NCBI GenBank assembly: GCA_913775715.1
Contig: CAJYMC010000007.1
Coordinates: 496,001 to 560,000, forward strand
Reading direction: 5' to 3'
DNA length: 64,000 bases
Source: an uncultured Exiguobacterium sp.
GTDB taxonomy: Bacteria; Bacillota; Bacilli; Exiguobacteriales; Exiguobacteriaceae
The translations under genes and the position numbers were made by a program. This document shows, one piece after another, positions 39,122 to 48,077 of the stretch; position 1 is the first letter of the stretch; each line of letters starts with the position of its first letter. The notes beneath the pieces are model-generated. The model saw nothing but the letters and a program-made list of their open reading frames with translations. It was not told where the DNA came from and searched no databases.

Positions 39122-39158
39122 GCACTGGTTACAACTAGATAGAGGATGGAGATGCGTC

Positions 39159-39878
39159 ATGTCGATTAAACTAGATCATCGTTTGCTTTATTTACGTGTG
39201 ATTGAAAAAATCAAGTCTGACATCGATGACGGCGTTTACAAGGAAGGCGAGAAGCTCCCTTCAGAGTTTGAACTTTCAAAGCAACTTGGCGTCAGTCGAG
39301 CTACTCTTCGAGAGGCATTACGAATTCTTGAAGATGAGAACATCGTCATCCGTAAACACGGTGTCGGTACGTTTATCAATGCAAGACCACCGTTTACTTC
39401 TGGTATCGAGGAGTTATACAGCGTGACAGAGATGATCGCGCGCGCAGGCATGATTCCGACCTCAGAAGTACTATCATCCGAGATGGTCCAACCGACTGAG
39501 CGCGACCGAGAACGCTTTCAACTTGGTCCGGATGAATTGGTATATCGAATCGAACGAATCCGACTTGCAGGAGATGTTCCTGTCGTCTATTGTGTCGATA
39601 AGATTCCAAGCCATTATATTAAAAATGAAGAGCAGTTCACCTCTTCGACATCATTGTTTGATGCTTTAGAAAAAGAACTCGGACGACGTGTCACACATGC
39701 TGTGACGCATATCGAGCCGCGTATTGATCCGAAAATCGCTGAACAATTACATACGGACCAACCTCTGCTCGCTTTGCGTCAGACGCATTATGATGAGCTC
39801 GACCGTTCCGTTCTTTTTTCAGCGAACTATTTCCGAGCAGATAAGTTCGATTTCCACGTCATCCGTAAACGTGTGTGA
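39159..39878 (+). CDS. GntR-family (HutC/UTRA) transcription regulator, YmfC-like
   Basis: A 239-residue regulator with an N-terminal winged helix (YLRVIEKIKSDIDDGVYKEGEKLPSE in parts, then LGVSRATLREALRILEDE) and a C-terminal UTRA ligand-binding domain (from about residue 90, with RIRLAGDVPVVYCVDKIP). Such proteins bind small ligands and release DNA. B. subtilis has the GntR gene ymfC right after spoIIIE. Repeated GTCAGA-N2-TCT sites around its own promoter suggest autoregulation and control of the BMP uptake genes. ATG 39159 is preferred; upstream in-frame starts lie within the promoter. Confidence 0.92.
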   Translation: MSIKLDHRLLYLRVIEKIKSDIDDGVYKEGEKLPSEFELSKQLGVSRATLREALRILEDENIVIRKHGVGTFINARPPFTSGIEELYSVTEMIARAGMIPTSEVLSSEMVQPTERDRERFQLGPDELVYRIERIRLAGDVPVVYCVDKIPSHYIKNEEQFTSSTSLFDALEKELGRRVTHAVTHIEPRIDPKIAEQLHTDQPLLALRQTHYDELDRSVLFSANYFRADKFDFHVIRKRV

Positions 39879-39900
39879 GCCATTGTTTTAGGATGAATAC

Positions 39901-39914
39901 TGAAAGCGCTTTCC
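39901..39914 (+). promoter_or_regulatory. cre site (CcpA) upstream of BMP lipoprotein 2
   Basis: TGAAAGCGCTTTCC is a near-perfect palindrome and differs from the cre pattern only at the last base. It lies 23 bases after the gntR stop and 95 bases before the lipoprotein start. I could not choose a convincing promoter for that gene. Confidence 0.6.
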
Positions 39915-40008
39915 GTCAAAACCTACGTAACGCTCCTCATCGCCAGCCTCAGGTGCTAGACGTAGTCTTGAACTTTGTATGACCATATTCGAAAGGGGAT
40001 TTTTCCAG

Positions 40009-41082
40009 ATGAAAAAGAAGTCACTTCTCGCATTAGCAGCAACAGGTTTAGCAATGAGTTCCGTCCTTGCAGCATGTGGTGGCAACGACGATTCGAAAGA
40101 TTCAGGTAGCGGTAGCAAATCAGAAGGCTTTAAAGTAGGTATGGTTACAGATACAGGCGGCGTGGATGATAAATCATTCAACCAATCTGCTTGGGAAGGT
40201 ATCCAAAAGTTCGGGAAAGACAACGACTTAAAAGAAGGTACTGGCTACAAATACCTTCAATCTGCGAAACAATCAGACTATCAACCGAACCTTCAGCAAT
40301 TAGCACGTGCGAAATACGACTTGATTCTCGGTATCGGTTTCTTGATGGCTGAAGATATCGGGAAAGTAGCGGATCAGTTCAAGAAGAGCAACTTCGCACT
40401 CGTTGACCAAGTCGTCGAAAAACCAAACGTCGCGTCAATCGTCTTCAAAGAAAACGAAGGTTCGTTCCTCGTTGGTGTCGTTGCAGGTCTAACGACTAAA
40501 ACGGATAAAGTTGGTTTCGTCGGTGGTGTCAACTCTGACTTGATCAAAAAGTTCGAAAGCGGATTTAAAGCAGGCGTTAAAGCGGCTAACCCAAAAGCGG
40601 AAATCGAAGTTCAATATGCAGAAGACTTCAACGCAGCTGAAAAAGGACAAGCGATCGCTTCAGGTATGTACGGTAAAAAAGTCGACGTCATCTATCACGC
40701 AGCTGGTGGTACTGGACAAGGGGTATTCACAGAAGCGAAAAACCGTAAGAAGAACGGTGAAGATGTTTGGGTTATCGGTGTAGACCGTGACCAAGTCGAA
40801 GAGGGTATGCCAGAGAACGTCACATTGACTTCAATGGTCAAACGTGTTGATACAGCAGTAGAGCAAGTCGCAAAAGATACGAAAGACGGCAACTTCCCAG
40901 CAGGTAAAGTTGTTGAGTTCGGTCTAAAAGACGGCGGTGTTGATATCGCTCCTTCAAAAGACAACGTTTCAAAAGAAGCACTCGACAAAGTCGAAGAGTA
41001 CAAAAAACAAATCATCGCTGGCGACATCAAAGTCCCTGCGACAGACGACGAGTACAAAGAATACGAAGCGTCACTGAAATAA
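40009..41082 (+). CDS. BMP-family substrate-binding lipoprotein, copy 2
   Basis: A 357-residue nucleoside-type binding lipoprotein, with lipobox SSVLAACGG and an acidic, Ser/Gly-rich linker after the cysteine. Motifs match copy 1: TDTGGVDDKSFNQSAWEG, DYQPNLQQLA, FKENEGSFLVGVVAG, VGFVGG. It resembles B. subtilis NupN (YufN), and heads the gene set nupO-P-Q as there. The codon use is more biased to highly expressed codons than its neighbours. The start ATG 40009 follows AAAGGGG. A partial terminator after it should give excess binding protein over the membrane parts. Confidence 0.94.
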   Translation: MKKKSLLALAATGLAMSSVLAACGGNDDSKDSGSGSKSEGFKVGMVTDTGGVDDKSFNQSAWEGIQKFGKDNDLKEGTGYKYLQSAKQSDYQPNLQQLARAKYDLILGIGFLMAEDIGKVADQFKKSNFALVDQVVEKPNVASIVFKENEGSFLVGVVAGLTTKTDKVGFVGGVNSDLIKKFESGFKAGVKAANPKAEIEVQYAEDFNAAEKGQAIASGMYGKKVDVIYHAAGGTGQGVFTEAKNRKKNGEDVWVIGVDRDQVEEGMPENVTLTSMVKRVDTAVEQVAKDTKDGNFPAGKVVEFGLKDGGVDIAPSKDNVSKEALDKVEEYKKQIIAGDIKVPATDDEYKEYEASLK

Positions 41083-41087
41083 TAATG

Positions 41088-41124
41088 AAAGCGGGGGTCG
41101 CTAGCATTGCGACTCCCCCTTTTA
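41088..41124 (+). terminator. Intra-operon terminator after BMP lipoprotein 2
   Basis: GGGGGTCGC (41093-41101) pairs with GCGACTCCC (41109-41117) with one G-U, and flanking AAAG/CTTT extend it past one mismatch. TTTT follows. It lies before the ATPase gene, which lacks an obvious promoter, so it probably allows partial readthrough. Confidence 0.75.
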
Positions 41125-41148
41125 AACTAAACATGGGAGTGGATTTTC

Positions 41149-42678
41149 TTGGAATACGTCATTGAGATGCTAAACATCAGAAAAGAGTTTGGCAGTTTCG
41201 TCGCAAATGATAATATCACGCTCCAGCTTCGGAAAGGTGAGATTCACGCTTTACTTGGTGAAAACGGTGCCGGAAAATCGACGCTGATGAACGTCTTATT
41301 TGGTTTGTATCAGCCTGAGGCTGGAGAAATTCGTGTACGTGGTGAAAAAGTCAATATTACGAGTCCGAACGTCGCGAATGATCTTGGAATCGGCATGGTG
41401 CACCAACACTTCATGCTCGTTCAAAATTTCACTGTTACTGAAAACATCATTTTAGGTGCAGAGCCACGTGCAGGAATTAAAATTGACCGTGCATCGGCGC
41501 GTGAAAAGGTACGCCAGATTTCTGAACAGTATGGTCTTGCTGTTGATCCTGATGCAAAAATCGAGGATATTTCAGTCGGAATGCAACAACGTGTTGAAAT
41601 TTTGAAGACGTTGTACCGTGGAGCAGACATCTTGATCTTTGATGAACCATCTGCTGTCTTGACACCGCAAGAGATCAAGGAATTGATTCAAATCATGAAT
41701 CGTTTGATTGCGGAAGGAAAGTCGATCATCCTCATCACGCATAAACTGAAGGAAATCATGGAAGTAGCTGATCGCTGTACGACGATTCGCCGTGGGAAGT
41801 ATATCGGTACGGTTGATATCGATGAGACGATGACACAGTCACGTCTTGCTGAAATGATGGTAGGTCGTGAAGTCAACTTTAATGCGGAGTATTCCAAGGC
41901 AACTCCACAAGAACTTGTTCTCGACATCAAGGATTTAGTCGTCAAGGACAGTCGTGGCATCAAAGCTGTCGATGGATTGAATCTCGACATTCGTGCCGGT
42001 GAAATCGTTGGTATTGCCGGAATCGACGGGAACGGGCAAACGGAATTGATTGAAGCCATTACTGGTCTTCGTAAAGCGGACAGTGGCGAAATCTTCCTCA
42101 ACAACAAATCGATTAAAAACTTGAAGCCACGGAAAGTAACGGAATCAGGTGTCGGTCACATCCCGCAAGACCGGCATAAACATGGACTAGTCCTTGATTA
42201 TTCGATTGGACATAACATGGTCTTACAAACGTACTACAAACAACCGTACTCAAAAGCGGGCATTATGAACTATAAACAAGTCATGGAGAAAGCCAAAACG
42301 CTCATCGAGAAGTTCGACGTCCGAACTCCAAGTCCAGAGACGTTCGCTCGCGCCTTGTCTGGTGGTAACCAACAGAAGGCGATCATCGCGCGTGAAGTCG
42401 ATCGTTCACCAGATTTGTTGATCGCGGCTCAGCCGACGCGTGGTCTTGATGTCGGGGCAATCGAGTTCATTCACGAACAATTAGTTCTCGAGCGGGAAAA
42501 AGGTCGTGCTGTCTTGTTGATTTCATTCGAACTCGAAGAAATTCTGCAAGTCTCCGACCGGATTGCTGTGTTATATGAAGGAAGAACAGTAGCTTTCTTG
42601 GATCCAAAAGAAACGAACGAGATTGAGCTTGGCTTCCTGATGGCCGGCGGTAAGAAAGAGGAGGTAGGTCATTCATGA
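41149..42678 (+). CDS. nupO: Nucleoside ABC transporter, ATP-binding protein (NupO-like)
   Basis: A double-domain ABC ATPase of 509 residues. Domain 1 has Walker A GENGAGKST near residue 39-47, the signature ISVGMQQRVEILK and Walker B ILIFDEPSAVL. Domain 2 has the looser AGIDGNGQTE, ALSGGNQQKAIIARE and LLIAAQPTRGLD. This arrangement is that of BMP-dependent nucleoside and sugar importers such as B. subtilis NupO (YufO). It starts with TTG 41149 after GGGAGTGG. The first permease overlaps its stop by four bases. Confidence 0.94.
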   Translation: MEYVIEMLNIRKEFGSFVANDNITLQLRKGEIHALLGENGAGKSTLMNVLFGLYQPEAGEIRVRGEKVNITSPNVANDLGIGMVHQHFMLVQNFTVTENIILGAEPRAGIKIDRASAREKVRQISEQYGLAVDPDAKIEDISVGMQQRVEILKTLYRGADILIFDEPSAVLTPQEIKELIQIMNRLIAEGKSIILITHKLKEIMEVADRCTTIRRGKYIGTVDIDETMTQSRLAEMMVGREVNFNAEYSKATPQELVLDIKDLVVKDSRGIKAVDGLNLDIRAGEIVGIAGIDGNGQTELIEAITGLRKADSGEIFLNNKSIKNLKPRKVTESGVGHIPQDRHKHGLVLDYSIGHNMVLQTYYKQPYSKAGIMNYKQVMEKAKTLIEKFDVRTPSPETFARALSGGNQQKAIIAREVDRSPDLLIAAQPTRGLDVGAIEFIHEQLVLEREKGRAVLLISFELEEILQVSDRIAVLYEGRTVAFLDPKETNEIELGFLMAGGKKEEVGHS

Positions 42679-43745
42679 AGTTAGAGCGTTTTTACGGCAT
42701 CCTCATTCCGATTCTTTCGATCATTCTTGGAATGGTCGTCGGAGCCATCGTCATGCTCATCGGTGGGTATGACCCGGTTGCTGGGTTTGATCAATTATTC
42801 TATGGTATTTTTGGTGAGCCATACAGCATCGGTGAAACATTGCGTGCGGCGGCTCCATTAATCTTCGCCGGTCTTGCTGTCGCGTTTGCCTTTCGGACAG
42901 GACTCTTTAACATCGGAGTCGAAGGTCAAGTACTCGTCGGCTGGATGGTCGCTGTCTGGATCGGAATCAAGTTTGATTTGCCGACAATTATTCATTTACC
43001 CCTCGCTTTGATTGGAGCAGGTTTAGCGGGTGCACTATGGGCATCGATTCCTGGTATCTTAAAAGCGAAATTCCACGTCCATGAAGTCATCACGTCGATC
43101 ATGATGAACTATATCGCGTTGTACGTCACGAACGATATTTTACGTCACGTCATTGGTATCACAAATGAACGGACGGAGACAATCAAGGAATCAGCATCAC
43201 TTGCGTCACCGTTCTTACAAGAACTCACGGATTTCTCACGTCTTCATAACGGGATTTTCATCGCAATCATCGCTGCACTCGTCTTCTGGTTCATTCTTTG
43301 GAAAACAACGCTTGGTTATGAACTACGGGCTGTTGGATTTAACAAGAATGCTGCTGAATATGCAGGGATGGGCGTTAACCGCAACATCGTCCTATCATTC
43401 GTCATCTCAGGTGTGTTCGCTGGTCTTGCTGGGGCGATGGAAGGTCTTGGGACGTTCCAAAACATGACATTGAACGCGTCCTTCACTGGTGTTGGATTCG
43501 ACGGGATTGCGGTTGCCTTGTTAGGTGCGAATAACCCGATCGGTGTCGTGCTTGCTGCATTACTATTTGCAGGACTCAATATCGGTGGTCTGTCGATGCA
43601 ACAGATTGGTATTCCACCAGAACTGATCAAAATCATTATTGCGTTCATCATCATCTTCGTGGCTTCTGGTTACGCGATTCGTCTCGTCATCGAGAAGTTC
43701 ACGGTTAAGAAAGAATCTAAAAAAGCGAAAGGAGCCGGTCAATAA
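42675..43745 (+). CDS. nupP: Nucleoside ABC transporter permease (NupP-like)
   Basis: A membrane permease of 356 residues with eight to ten hydrophobic segments from the BPD_transp_2 family. Visible family segments are AFRTGLFNIGVEGQ, FHVHEVITSIMMNYIALYV and RAVGFNKNAAEYAGMGVNRN; the last is the cytoplasmic coupling region. It resembles B. subtilis NupP (YufP). The ATG overlaps the ATPase stop and its own stop shares a base with nupQ, so the three are co-translated. Confidence 0.94.
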   Translation: MKLERFYGILIPILSIILGMVVGAIVMLIGGYDPVAGFDQLFYGIFGEPYSIGETLRAAAPLIFAGLAVAFAFRTGLFNIGVEGQVLVGWMVAVWIGIKFDLPTIIHLPLALIGAGLAGALWASIPGILKAKFHVHEVITSIMMNYIALYVTNDILRHVIGITNERTETIKESASLASPFLQELTDFSRLHNGIFIAIIAALVFWFILWKTTLGYELRAVGFNKNAAEYAGMGVNRNIVLSFVISGVFAGLAGAMEGLGTFQNMTLNASFTGVGFDGIAVALLGANNPIGVVLAALLFAGLNIGGLSMQQIGIPPELIKIIIAFIIIFVASGYAIRLVIEKFTVKKESKKAKGAGQ

Positions 43746-44704
43746 TGGGCTTTCTTGAAGTACTCTATATCATCGTGCCAATCGCACTTGCCTATTCGGC
43801 TCCGTTGATCATTGCAGCGCTTGGCGGCATTTTCAGTGAGCGTTCCGGCGTCGTTAACATCGCGTTAGAAGGTTTAATGGTCATGGGTGCCTTCACAGGT
43901 GTCGTCACGGCATTGACTCTATCAAAAATGGGCTTAGGTGCTGCGAGTCCTTGGATTGCAATGCTTATTGCGATCGTCGTCGGAGCAATTTTCTCGCTGT
44001 TCCTTGCGATTCCGGCAATCCTCTTCCGGGCTGATCAAACGGTCCTTGGAGTGGCAATCAACTTGCTTGCAGTCGGTCTTGCCATCTTCCTCGTCCGGGC
44101 GCTTTACAATAAAGGACAAACGGATTCGATTCCAAACCGGATCTCAAAAGAGAACGTGCCGTTCTTATCTGATATTCCTGTGTTGAAGATGTTCTTCGCG
44201 AACGTCTACTACACATCGTATATCGCGATCATCCTTGCTTTCGTCGCATGGTACATCATCTTCAAGACGCCATTTGGTCTTCGTTTACGTTCTGTCGGGG
44301 AACATCCGATGGCAGCAGATACGATGGGAATCAACGTCACGAAGATGCGTTTCATTGGTGTCATGATCTCTGGTGGTTTCGGTGGACTTGCTGGTGCTGT
44401 TTATGCGACATCGATCTCGCTGAACTTCAGTGTCACGACGATTCTCGGCCAAGGATTCCTTGCGATTGCGGCGATGATCTTTGGAAAATGGAATCCACTC
44501 GGTGCCATGGGTGCTGCGCTCTTCTTCGGATTCGCTCAAGCGATTTCGATTATCGGTCAGCAGTTGCCATTACTCGATCAAATTCCGCAAGTGTATCTAT
44601 TGATTGCACCGTATCTCTTAACGATCCTGGCACTCGCTGGTGTCGTTGGTCGGGCGGATGCACCAAAAGCTGTTGGTGTACCGTATATCAAAGGAAAACG
44701 CTAA
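43745..44704 (+). CDS. nupQ: Nucleoside ABC transporter permease (NupQ-like)
   Basis: The second permease (319 residues), also of the BPD_transp_2 family, with about eight membrane segments. Recognisable parts are APLIIAALGGIFSERSGVVNIALEG at the start (in part), the coupling stretch RLRSVGEHPMAADTMGINVTKMR, and GLAGAVYATS. It pairs with the previous permease to form the channel. Its match is B. subtilis NupQ (YufQ). The last gene of the uptake operon, followed by a terminator. Confidence 0.94.
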   Translation: MGFLEVLYIIVPIALAYSAPLIIAALGGIFSERSGVVNIALEGLMVMGAFTGVVTALTLSKMGLGAASPWIAMLIAIVVGAIFSLFLAIPAILFRADQTVLGVAINLLAVGLAIFLVRALYNKGQTDSIPNRISKENVPFLSDIPVLKMFFANVYYTSYIAIILAFVAWYIIFKTPFGLRLRSVGEHPMAADTMGINVTKMRFIGVMISGGFGGLAGAVYATSISLNFSVTTILGQGFLAIAAMIFGKWNPLGAMGAALFFGFAQAISIIGQQLPLLDQIPQVYLLIAPYLLTILALAGVVGRADAPKAVGVPYIKGKR

Positions 44705-44721
44705 TTTTTTACCACTTCTAA

Positions 44722-44757
44722 ACCGGATGTTGCCAAATGGCGATGTTCGGTTTTTTG
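44722..44757 (+). terminator. Terminator of the nupOPQ operon
   Basis: ACCGGATGTTGCC (44722-44734) and GGCGATGTTCGGT (44739-44751) pair over 13 positions, four of them G-U, with loop AAAT, followed by six T. Confidence 0.8.
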
Positions 44758-44795
44758 GATGATTGATGAATCCATCACTTGAATAAAAGATCAAT

Positions 44796-44831
44796 AAAAA
44801 AAAGATGTTTCGCGAGGAAACATCTTTTTTA
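44796..44831 (-). terminator. Terminator of fer, probably bidirectional
   Basis: AAAAGATGTTTC pairs with GAAACATCTTTT around GCGAG, with A runs on one side and T runs on the other. It can end fer on the minus strand and any readthrough from nupQ on the plus strand. Confidence 0.85.
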
Positions 44832-44836
44832 TTCAC

Positions 44837-45100
<264 letters not shown>

Positions 45101-45145
45101 CTATACGAAAACATTATTGAAACACGCTGTTCTCATCTATATGTC

Positions 45146-45174
45146 ATTGTATCGGACTCATCGTTGCATTTCAA
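45146..45174 (-). promoter_or_regulatory. Predicted promoter of fer
   Basis: On the minus strand TTGAAA (45174-45169) and TACAAT (45151-45146) are 17 bases apart, about 60 bases before the fer ATG. Confidence 0.7.
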
Positions 45175-45315
45175 TGACGAAGCGTAAGTGACAACAGAAA
45201 ATGTATATATCATCACATGCCCGCAAACCGTATGTCTAAAACGTAACGAAAAGAAAAAGGAAGGGAAATCTTCTTCCAATCGATAAACCATATACATTCG
45301 AAGGGAGCGTGACGT

Positions 45316-46338
45316 ATGGAAATTTCTTTACTGGAGCGCATTTTTCTGGAATCGATTCAACGTCTTCGAGACGAACGCTCAGACCGAAGCCTTTATCATG
45401 TGTTTCAGGGGAAAAAGTCAGCAACTTCTCTGCAAGATGCTCATTTTTATGATTTGGAGTCGACGTTCGGTACTGTATTAGTCAGTAAACAGCGATTTGA
45501 GTCAGTTTTAACGGAGCTTGCTCAAAAGAAGTGGATTGAACGGCAGGAGACACTTCGGCTGACGAGCGAGGGTGCTCGACTAGTTAGACAAACAGATGAA
45601 GTAATCATCGACCAACTTGGTGGTGAACTTCGCGGATATACTGAAATGATGTGGAAACGACTCAGTCTTCTTGTTCAGACGGTGATTTGTTTAGAAGCGA
45701 AACAACCATTCATTCCCGTGCAACAAGAGACGATTGTCCGGGAATGGGTAAAAAGTGTTCTTCCAACCATCTCGAATCGAGCAGTGTGGTTAGCTCAGAT
45801 GTATCAAGAATGGGTACTCCTCCTTGAGCGCTTATCGGAACGAGATGCGACTTTGATCAGTCATCGATTATCAGGCGTGCAAACGGGATGGTCGTATCCA
45901 CAATTGGCACGAATGATGAAGGTGGATGTCGAGACGGTCCAGTTCGAATTTATCATAGCTTGGCGTAGATGCATCAATGACTTAAGCAATACACCGCTCA
46001 TACAACAAATCGGAGCCGACCTCCATACACCGAAGATGACACAGTCTGCTCAAACGACTTGGGAATTATTACAACAAGGACTCACTGTTGAAGACGTCGC
46101 GGTCAGAAGACGTCTAAAAAATAGCACGATGGAAGACCATCTTGTTGAAATTGCAATGTATGCGTCCACTTTTCCGTTAGATCATTTTGTCGTTGCGGCT
46201 CAGCAAGAAGAAATTCGACATATCGCGCAGCAACTCAAAACTTTCGCGCTTAAGCGAATCAAAAGCGCGATGCAATCAGACGTGTCCTATTTTCAAATTC
46301 GATTAGTCTTAGCTCGTAGTAAATGGGAGGGAAGTTAA
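45316..46338 (+). CDS. ypbB: YpbB-like helix-turn-helix protein, RecQ partner gene
   Basis: A 340-residue protein resembling B. subtilis YpbB by position (between fer and recQ) and by layout. The N-terminal part is helical with no clear catalytic motif. The C-terminal quarter, from about residue 245, has the look of a helix-turn-helix (TWELLQQGLTVEDVAVRRRLKNSTMEDHLVE in parts), the HTH_40 type also found at the end of some RecQ helicases. As this RecQ lacks such a domain, the two may work together. Function is not established. Confidence 0.78.
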   Translation: MEISLLERIFLESIQRLRDERSDRSLYHVFQGKKSATSLQDAHFYDLESTFGTVLVSKQRFESVLTELAQKKWIERQETLRLTSEGARLVRQTDEVIIDQLGGELRGYTEMMWKRLSLLVQTVICLEAKQPFIPVQQETIVREWVKSVLPTISNRAVWLAQMYQEWVLLLERLSERDATLISHRLSGVQTGWSYPQLARMMKVDVETVQFEFIIAWRRCINDLSNTPLIQQIGADLHTPKMTQSAQTTWELLQQGLTVEDVAVRRRLKNSTMEDHLVEIAMYASTFPLDHFVVAAQQEEIRHIAQQLKTFALKRIKSAMQSDVSYFQIRLVLARSKWEGS

Positions 46339-47768
46339 TGGAAGCGTTATTGCATCGACACTTCGGTTATGAAGCGTTTCGACCTGGACAACGCGAAATC
46401 ATCGAATCCATCTTGAATGGAACGGATACGTTAGCCATCCTACCGACAGGCGGAGGAAAGTCTGTTTGTTATCAGTTTCCTTCGTATGTAAAAGGCGAGG
46501 GACTGACATTGATTTTGTCTCCGCTGCTTTCTTTGATTGAGGATCAAGTCATGCAAATCAAACGTCGAGGAGAACGTTCTGTCGCGAAATTGACATCGGT
46601 TGAGACACGTGAAGAAAAAGAGCAAATCTTGTCCGTGCTCGAACATCTACGGTACCTTTACTTATCACCGGAACAACTCGCATTACCGCAAATACGAGCT
46701 CGTTTGAAACAGGTCAACATCGCGCTATTCGTCGTCGATGAAGCCCATTGTATCTCACAGTGGGGACACGAGTTTCGACCAGAATATGCAAGGCTTGGAC
46801 AACTTCGACGGGAACTAGGTTTTCCACAGTGCCTCGCCTTAACCGCAACAGCGACTCAAGCTGTCGAACGGGATATTCGAACACAATTGCAGATGCGAGA
46901 ACCGCAAGTTATCCGTCGTTCCGTTAATCGACCCGAAATCCAGTACATCGTGGATCGAGTCGGTCGAGAAGAAAAAGACGCAGCACTCGAGCGTTGGATG
47001 ACGCGTATCGTTCGTCCGTGCGTCATCTATACGACAACGCGTAAAGAAGCGGAACGGATTGCAGGAATCATTGAAGGGGCAACGTACTATCATGCTGGAC
47101 TAACAATGGAAGACCGTCAGCTTGTTCAACAACAATTTCTTCATGATGAAATGGACTGTCTCGTTTGCACGAGCGCGTTTGGAATGGGTGTTGATAAAGG
47201 AAACGTTCGAACGGTCATCCATCATACGATGCCGGCGACACTTGAAGCTTATATGCAGGAAATCGGACGTGCCGGTCGGGACGGAAAAGAGGCGACGGCG
47301 ATCTTACTCTATGCTCCTCAGGATGAACAATTACAATCCTTTCTGATTGAGACGCAATATGCACCTGTCCTTTGGATTGATCAGCTACAACAAGGGATGA
47401 GACGAGGTGAGTCTTATGCGAAAATCGAGACTCGTCTACACTTTAATCCGGAAGATCCGGCATACCGGTTATTGAAATCGCAACTTGAAAATGGCTGGTC
47501 GAAGGAACGTATTATTCAATGGCAGGTGGAACGAAAACAGCTCAAAGGACGAGAAGTCAGCCAGATGATGGACTATATTCACCGGAACGAATGTCGCCGT
47601 ACGATGTTATTGCATCATTTTGATGAGCCAGCAGTCGTCCAGCCACGTTGTTGTGACATATGCGGTACGATTGAATGGCAGGATCCCGTGAAGAGTAAGA
47701 TGCTTCAAACGGTAAATTGGAAAAAGCGTTTAGAACAAGTCTTTTTTTCATCACCAGATTCGGTGTAA
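46338..47768 (+). CDS. recQ: RecQ-family DNA helicase, short form (RecS-like)
   Basis: A 3'-5' DNA helicase of 476 residues for repair and replication restart. Motif I is PTGGGKSVCYQFP, motif II VVDEAHCISQWGHEFRPEY, motif III ALTATAT, motif VI EIGRAGRDGKEATA. The zinc-binding subdomain has NECRR and RCCDICG cysteines. There is no winged-helix/HRDC extension, so it is the short RecS form. The ATG at 46338 shares a base with the ypbB stop and follows GGGAGGG. Confidence 0.94.
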   Translation: MEALLHRHFGYEAFRPGQREIIESILNGTDTLAILPTGGGKSVCYQFPSYVKGEGLTLILSPLLSLIEDQVMQIKRRGERSVAKLTSVETREEKEQILSVLEHLRYLYLSPEQLALPQIRARLKQVNIALFVVDEAHCISQWGHEFRPEYARLGQLRRELGFPQCLALTATATQAVERDIRTQLQMREPQVIRRSVNRPEIQYIVDRVGREEKDAALERWMTRIVRPCVIYTTTRKEAERIAGIIEGATYYHAGLTMEDRQLVQQQFLHDEMDCLVCTSAFGMGVDKGNVRTVIHHTMPATLEAYMQEIGRAGRDGKEATAILLYAPQDEQLQSFLIETQYAPVLWIDQLQQGMRRGESYAKIETRLHFNPEDPAYRLLKSQLENGWSKERIIQWQVERKQLKGREVSQMMDYIHRNECRRTMLLHHFDEPAVVQPRCCDICGTIEWQDPVKSKMLQTVNWKKRLEQVFFSSPDSV

Positions 47769-47811
47769 ACTAGAAAATATCCTTATTTTTTTCAAGAAAA
47801 GGTGATGAACA

Positions 47812-48006
47812 TTGAGTAAACAAGATCAACGGCGGTTACATCAGAACGAAGAGGAGCAACTTTTACCACCACGTTCCTCGCGTATCGAACACGTTCGAAA
47901 TGAACGATTGAAGCAACCATTTCGAAAAAATCCGCTAGCGATCACGCTGACGGTACTCATGATCACGATCATCATCGCCTTCGTCTCCATCGGTTTCATG
48001 ATGTAA
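47812..48006 (+). CDS. Small membrane protein, YpbE-like N-terminal part only
   Basis: A 64-residue protein with a charged N-terminal half (residues 1-40, rich in Arg, Gln, Glu) and one C-terminal membrane helix (about 43-63). In B. subtilis ypbE, near this position, encodes a charged segment, a membrane helix and an external LysM domain. This gene stops right after the helix, so it could be a shortened relative. It starts with TTG 47812 after AAAAGGTGATG. The link to YpbE is positional and uncertain. Confidence 0.6.
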   Translation: MSKQDQRRLHQNEEEQLLPPRSSRIEHVRNERLKQPFRKNPLAITLTVLMITIIIAFVSIGFMM

Positions 48007-48043
48007 AGGCACATTATGAACGGAGATTTTTTTCCTTTCAGCG

Positions 48044-48049
48044 TATAAT
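48044..48049 (+). promoter_or_regulatory. Candidate -10 box for the CarH-like gene
   Basis: A perfect TATAAT lies 29 bases before the start codon, but no good -35 box is found 16-18 bases upstream. An inverted repeat, ATGT-N6-ACAT, lies at 48001-48014. Weak -35 boxes are common at regulated promoters; this is suggestive only. Confidence 0.4.
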
Positions 48050-48077
48050 AGAAAGGAAGGGGAAGGAGGCACGATGC

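Noticed and set aside
39915..40008. Possible purine riboswitch in the leader of BMP lipoprotein 2
   Set aside because: A CTACGT/ACGTAG stem can form, but the conserved loop and junction bases of purine riboswitches are absent.
41088..41095. TGAAAGCG in the terminator after BMP lipoprotein 2 as a cre site
   Set aside because: Only the left half matches; the right half is part of the G-rich terminator stem.
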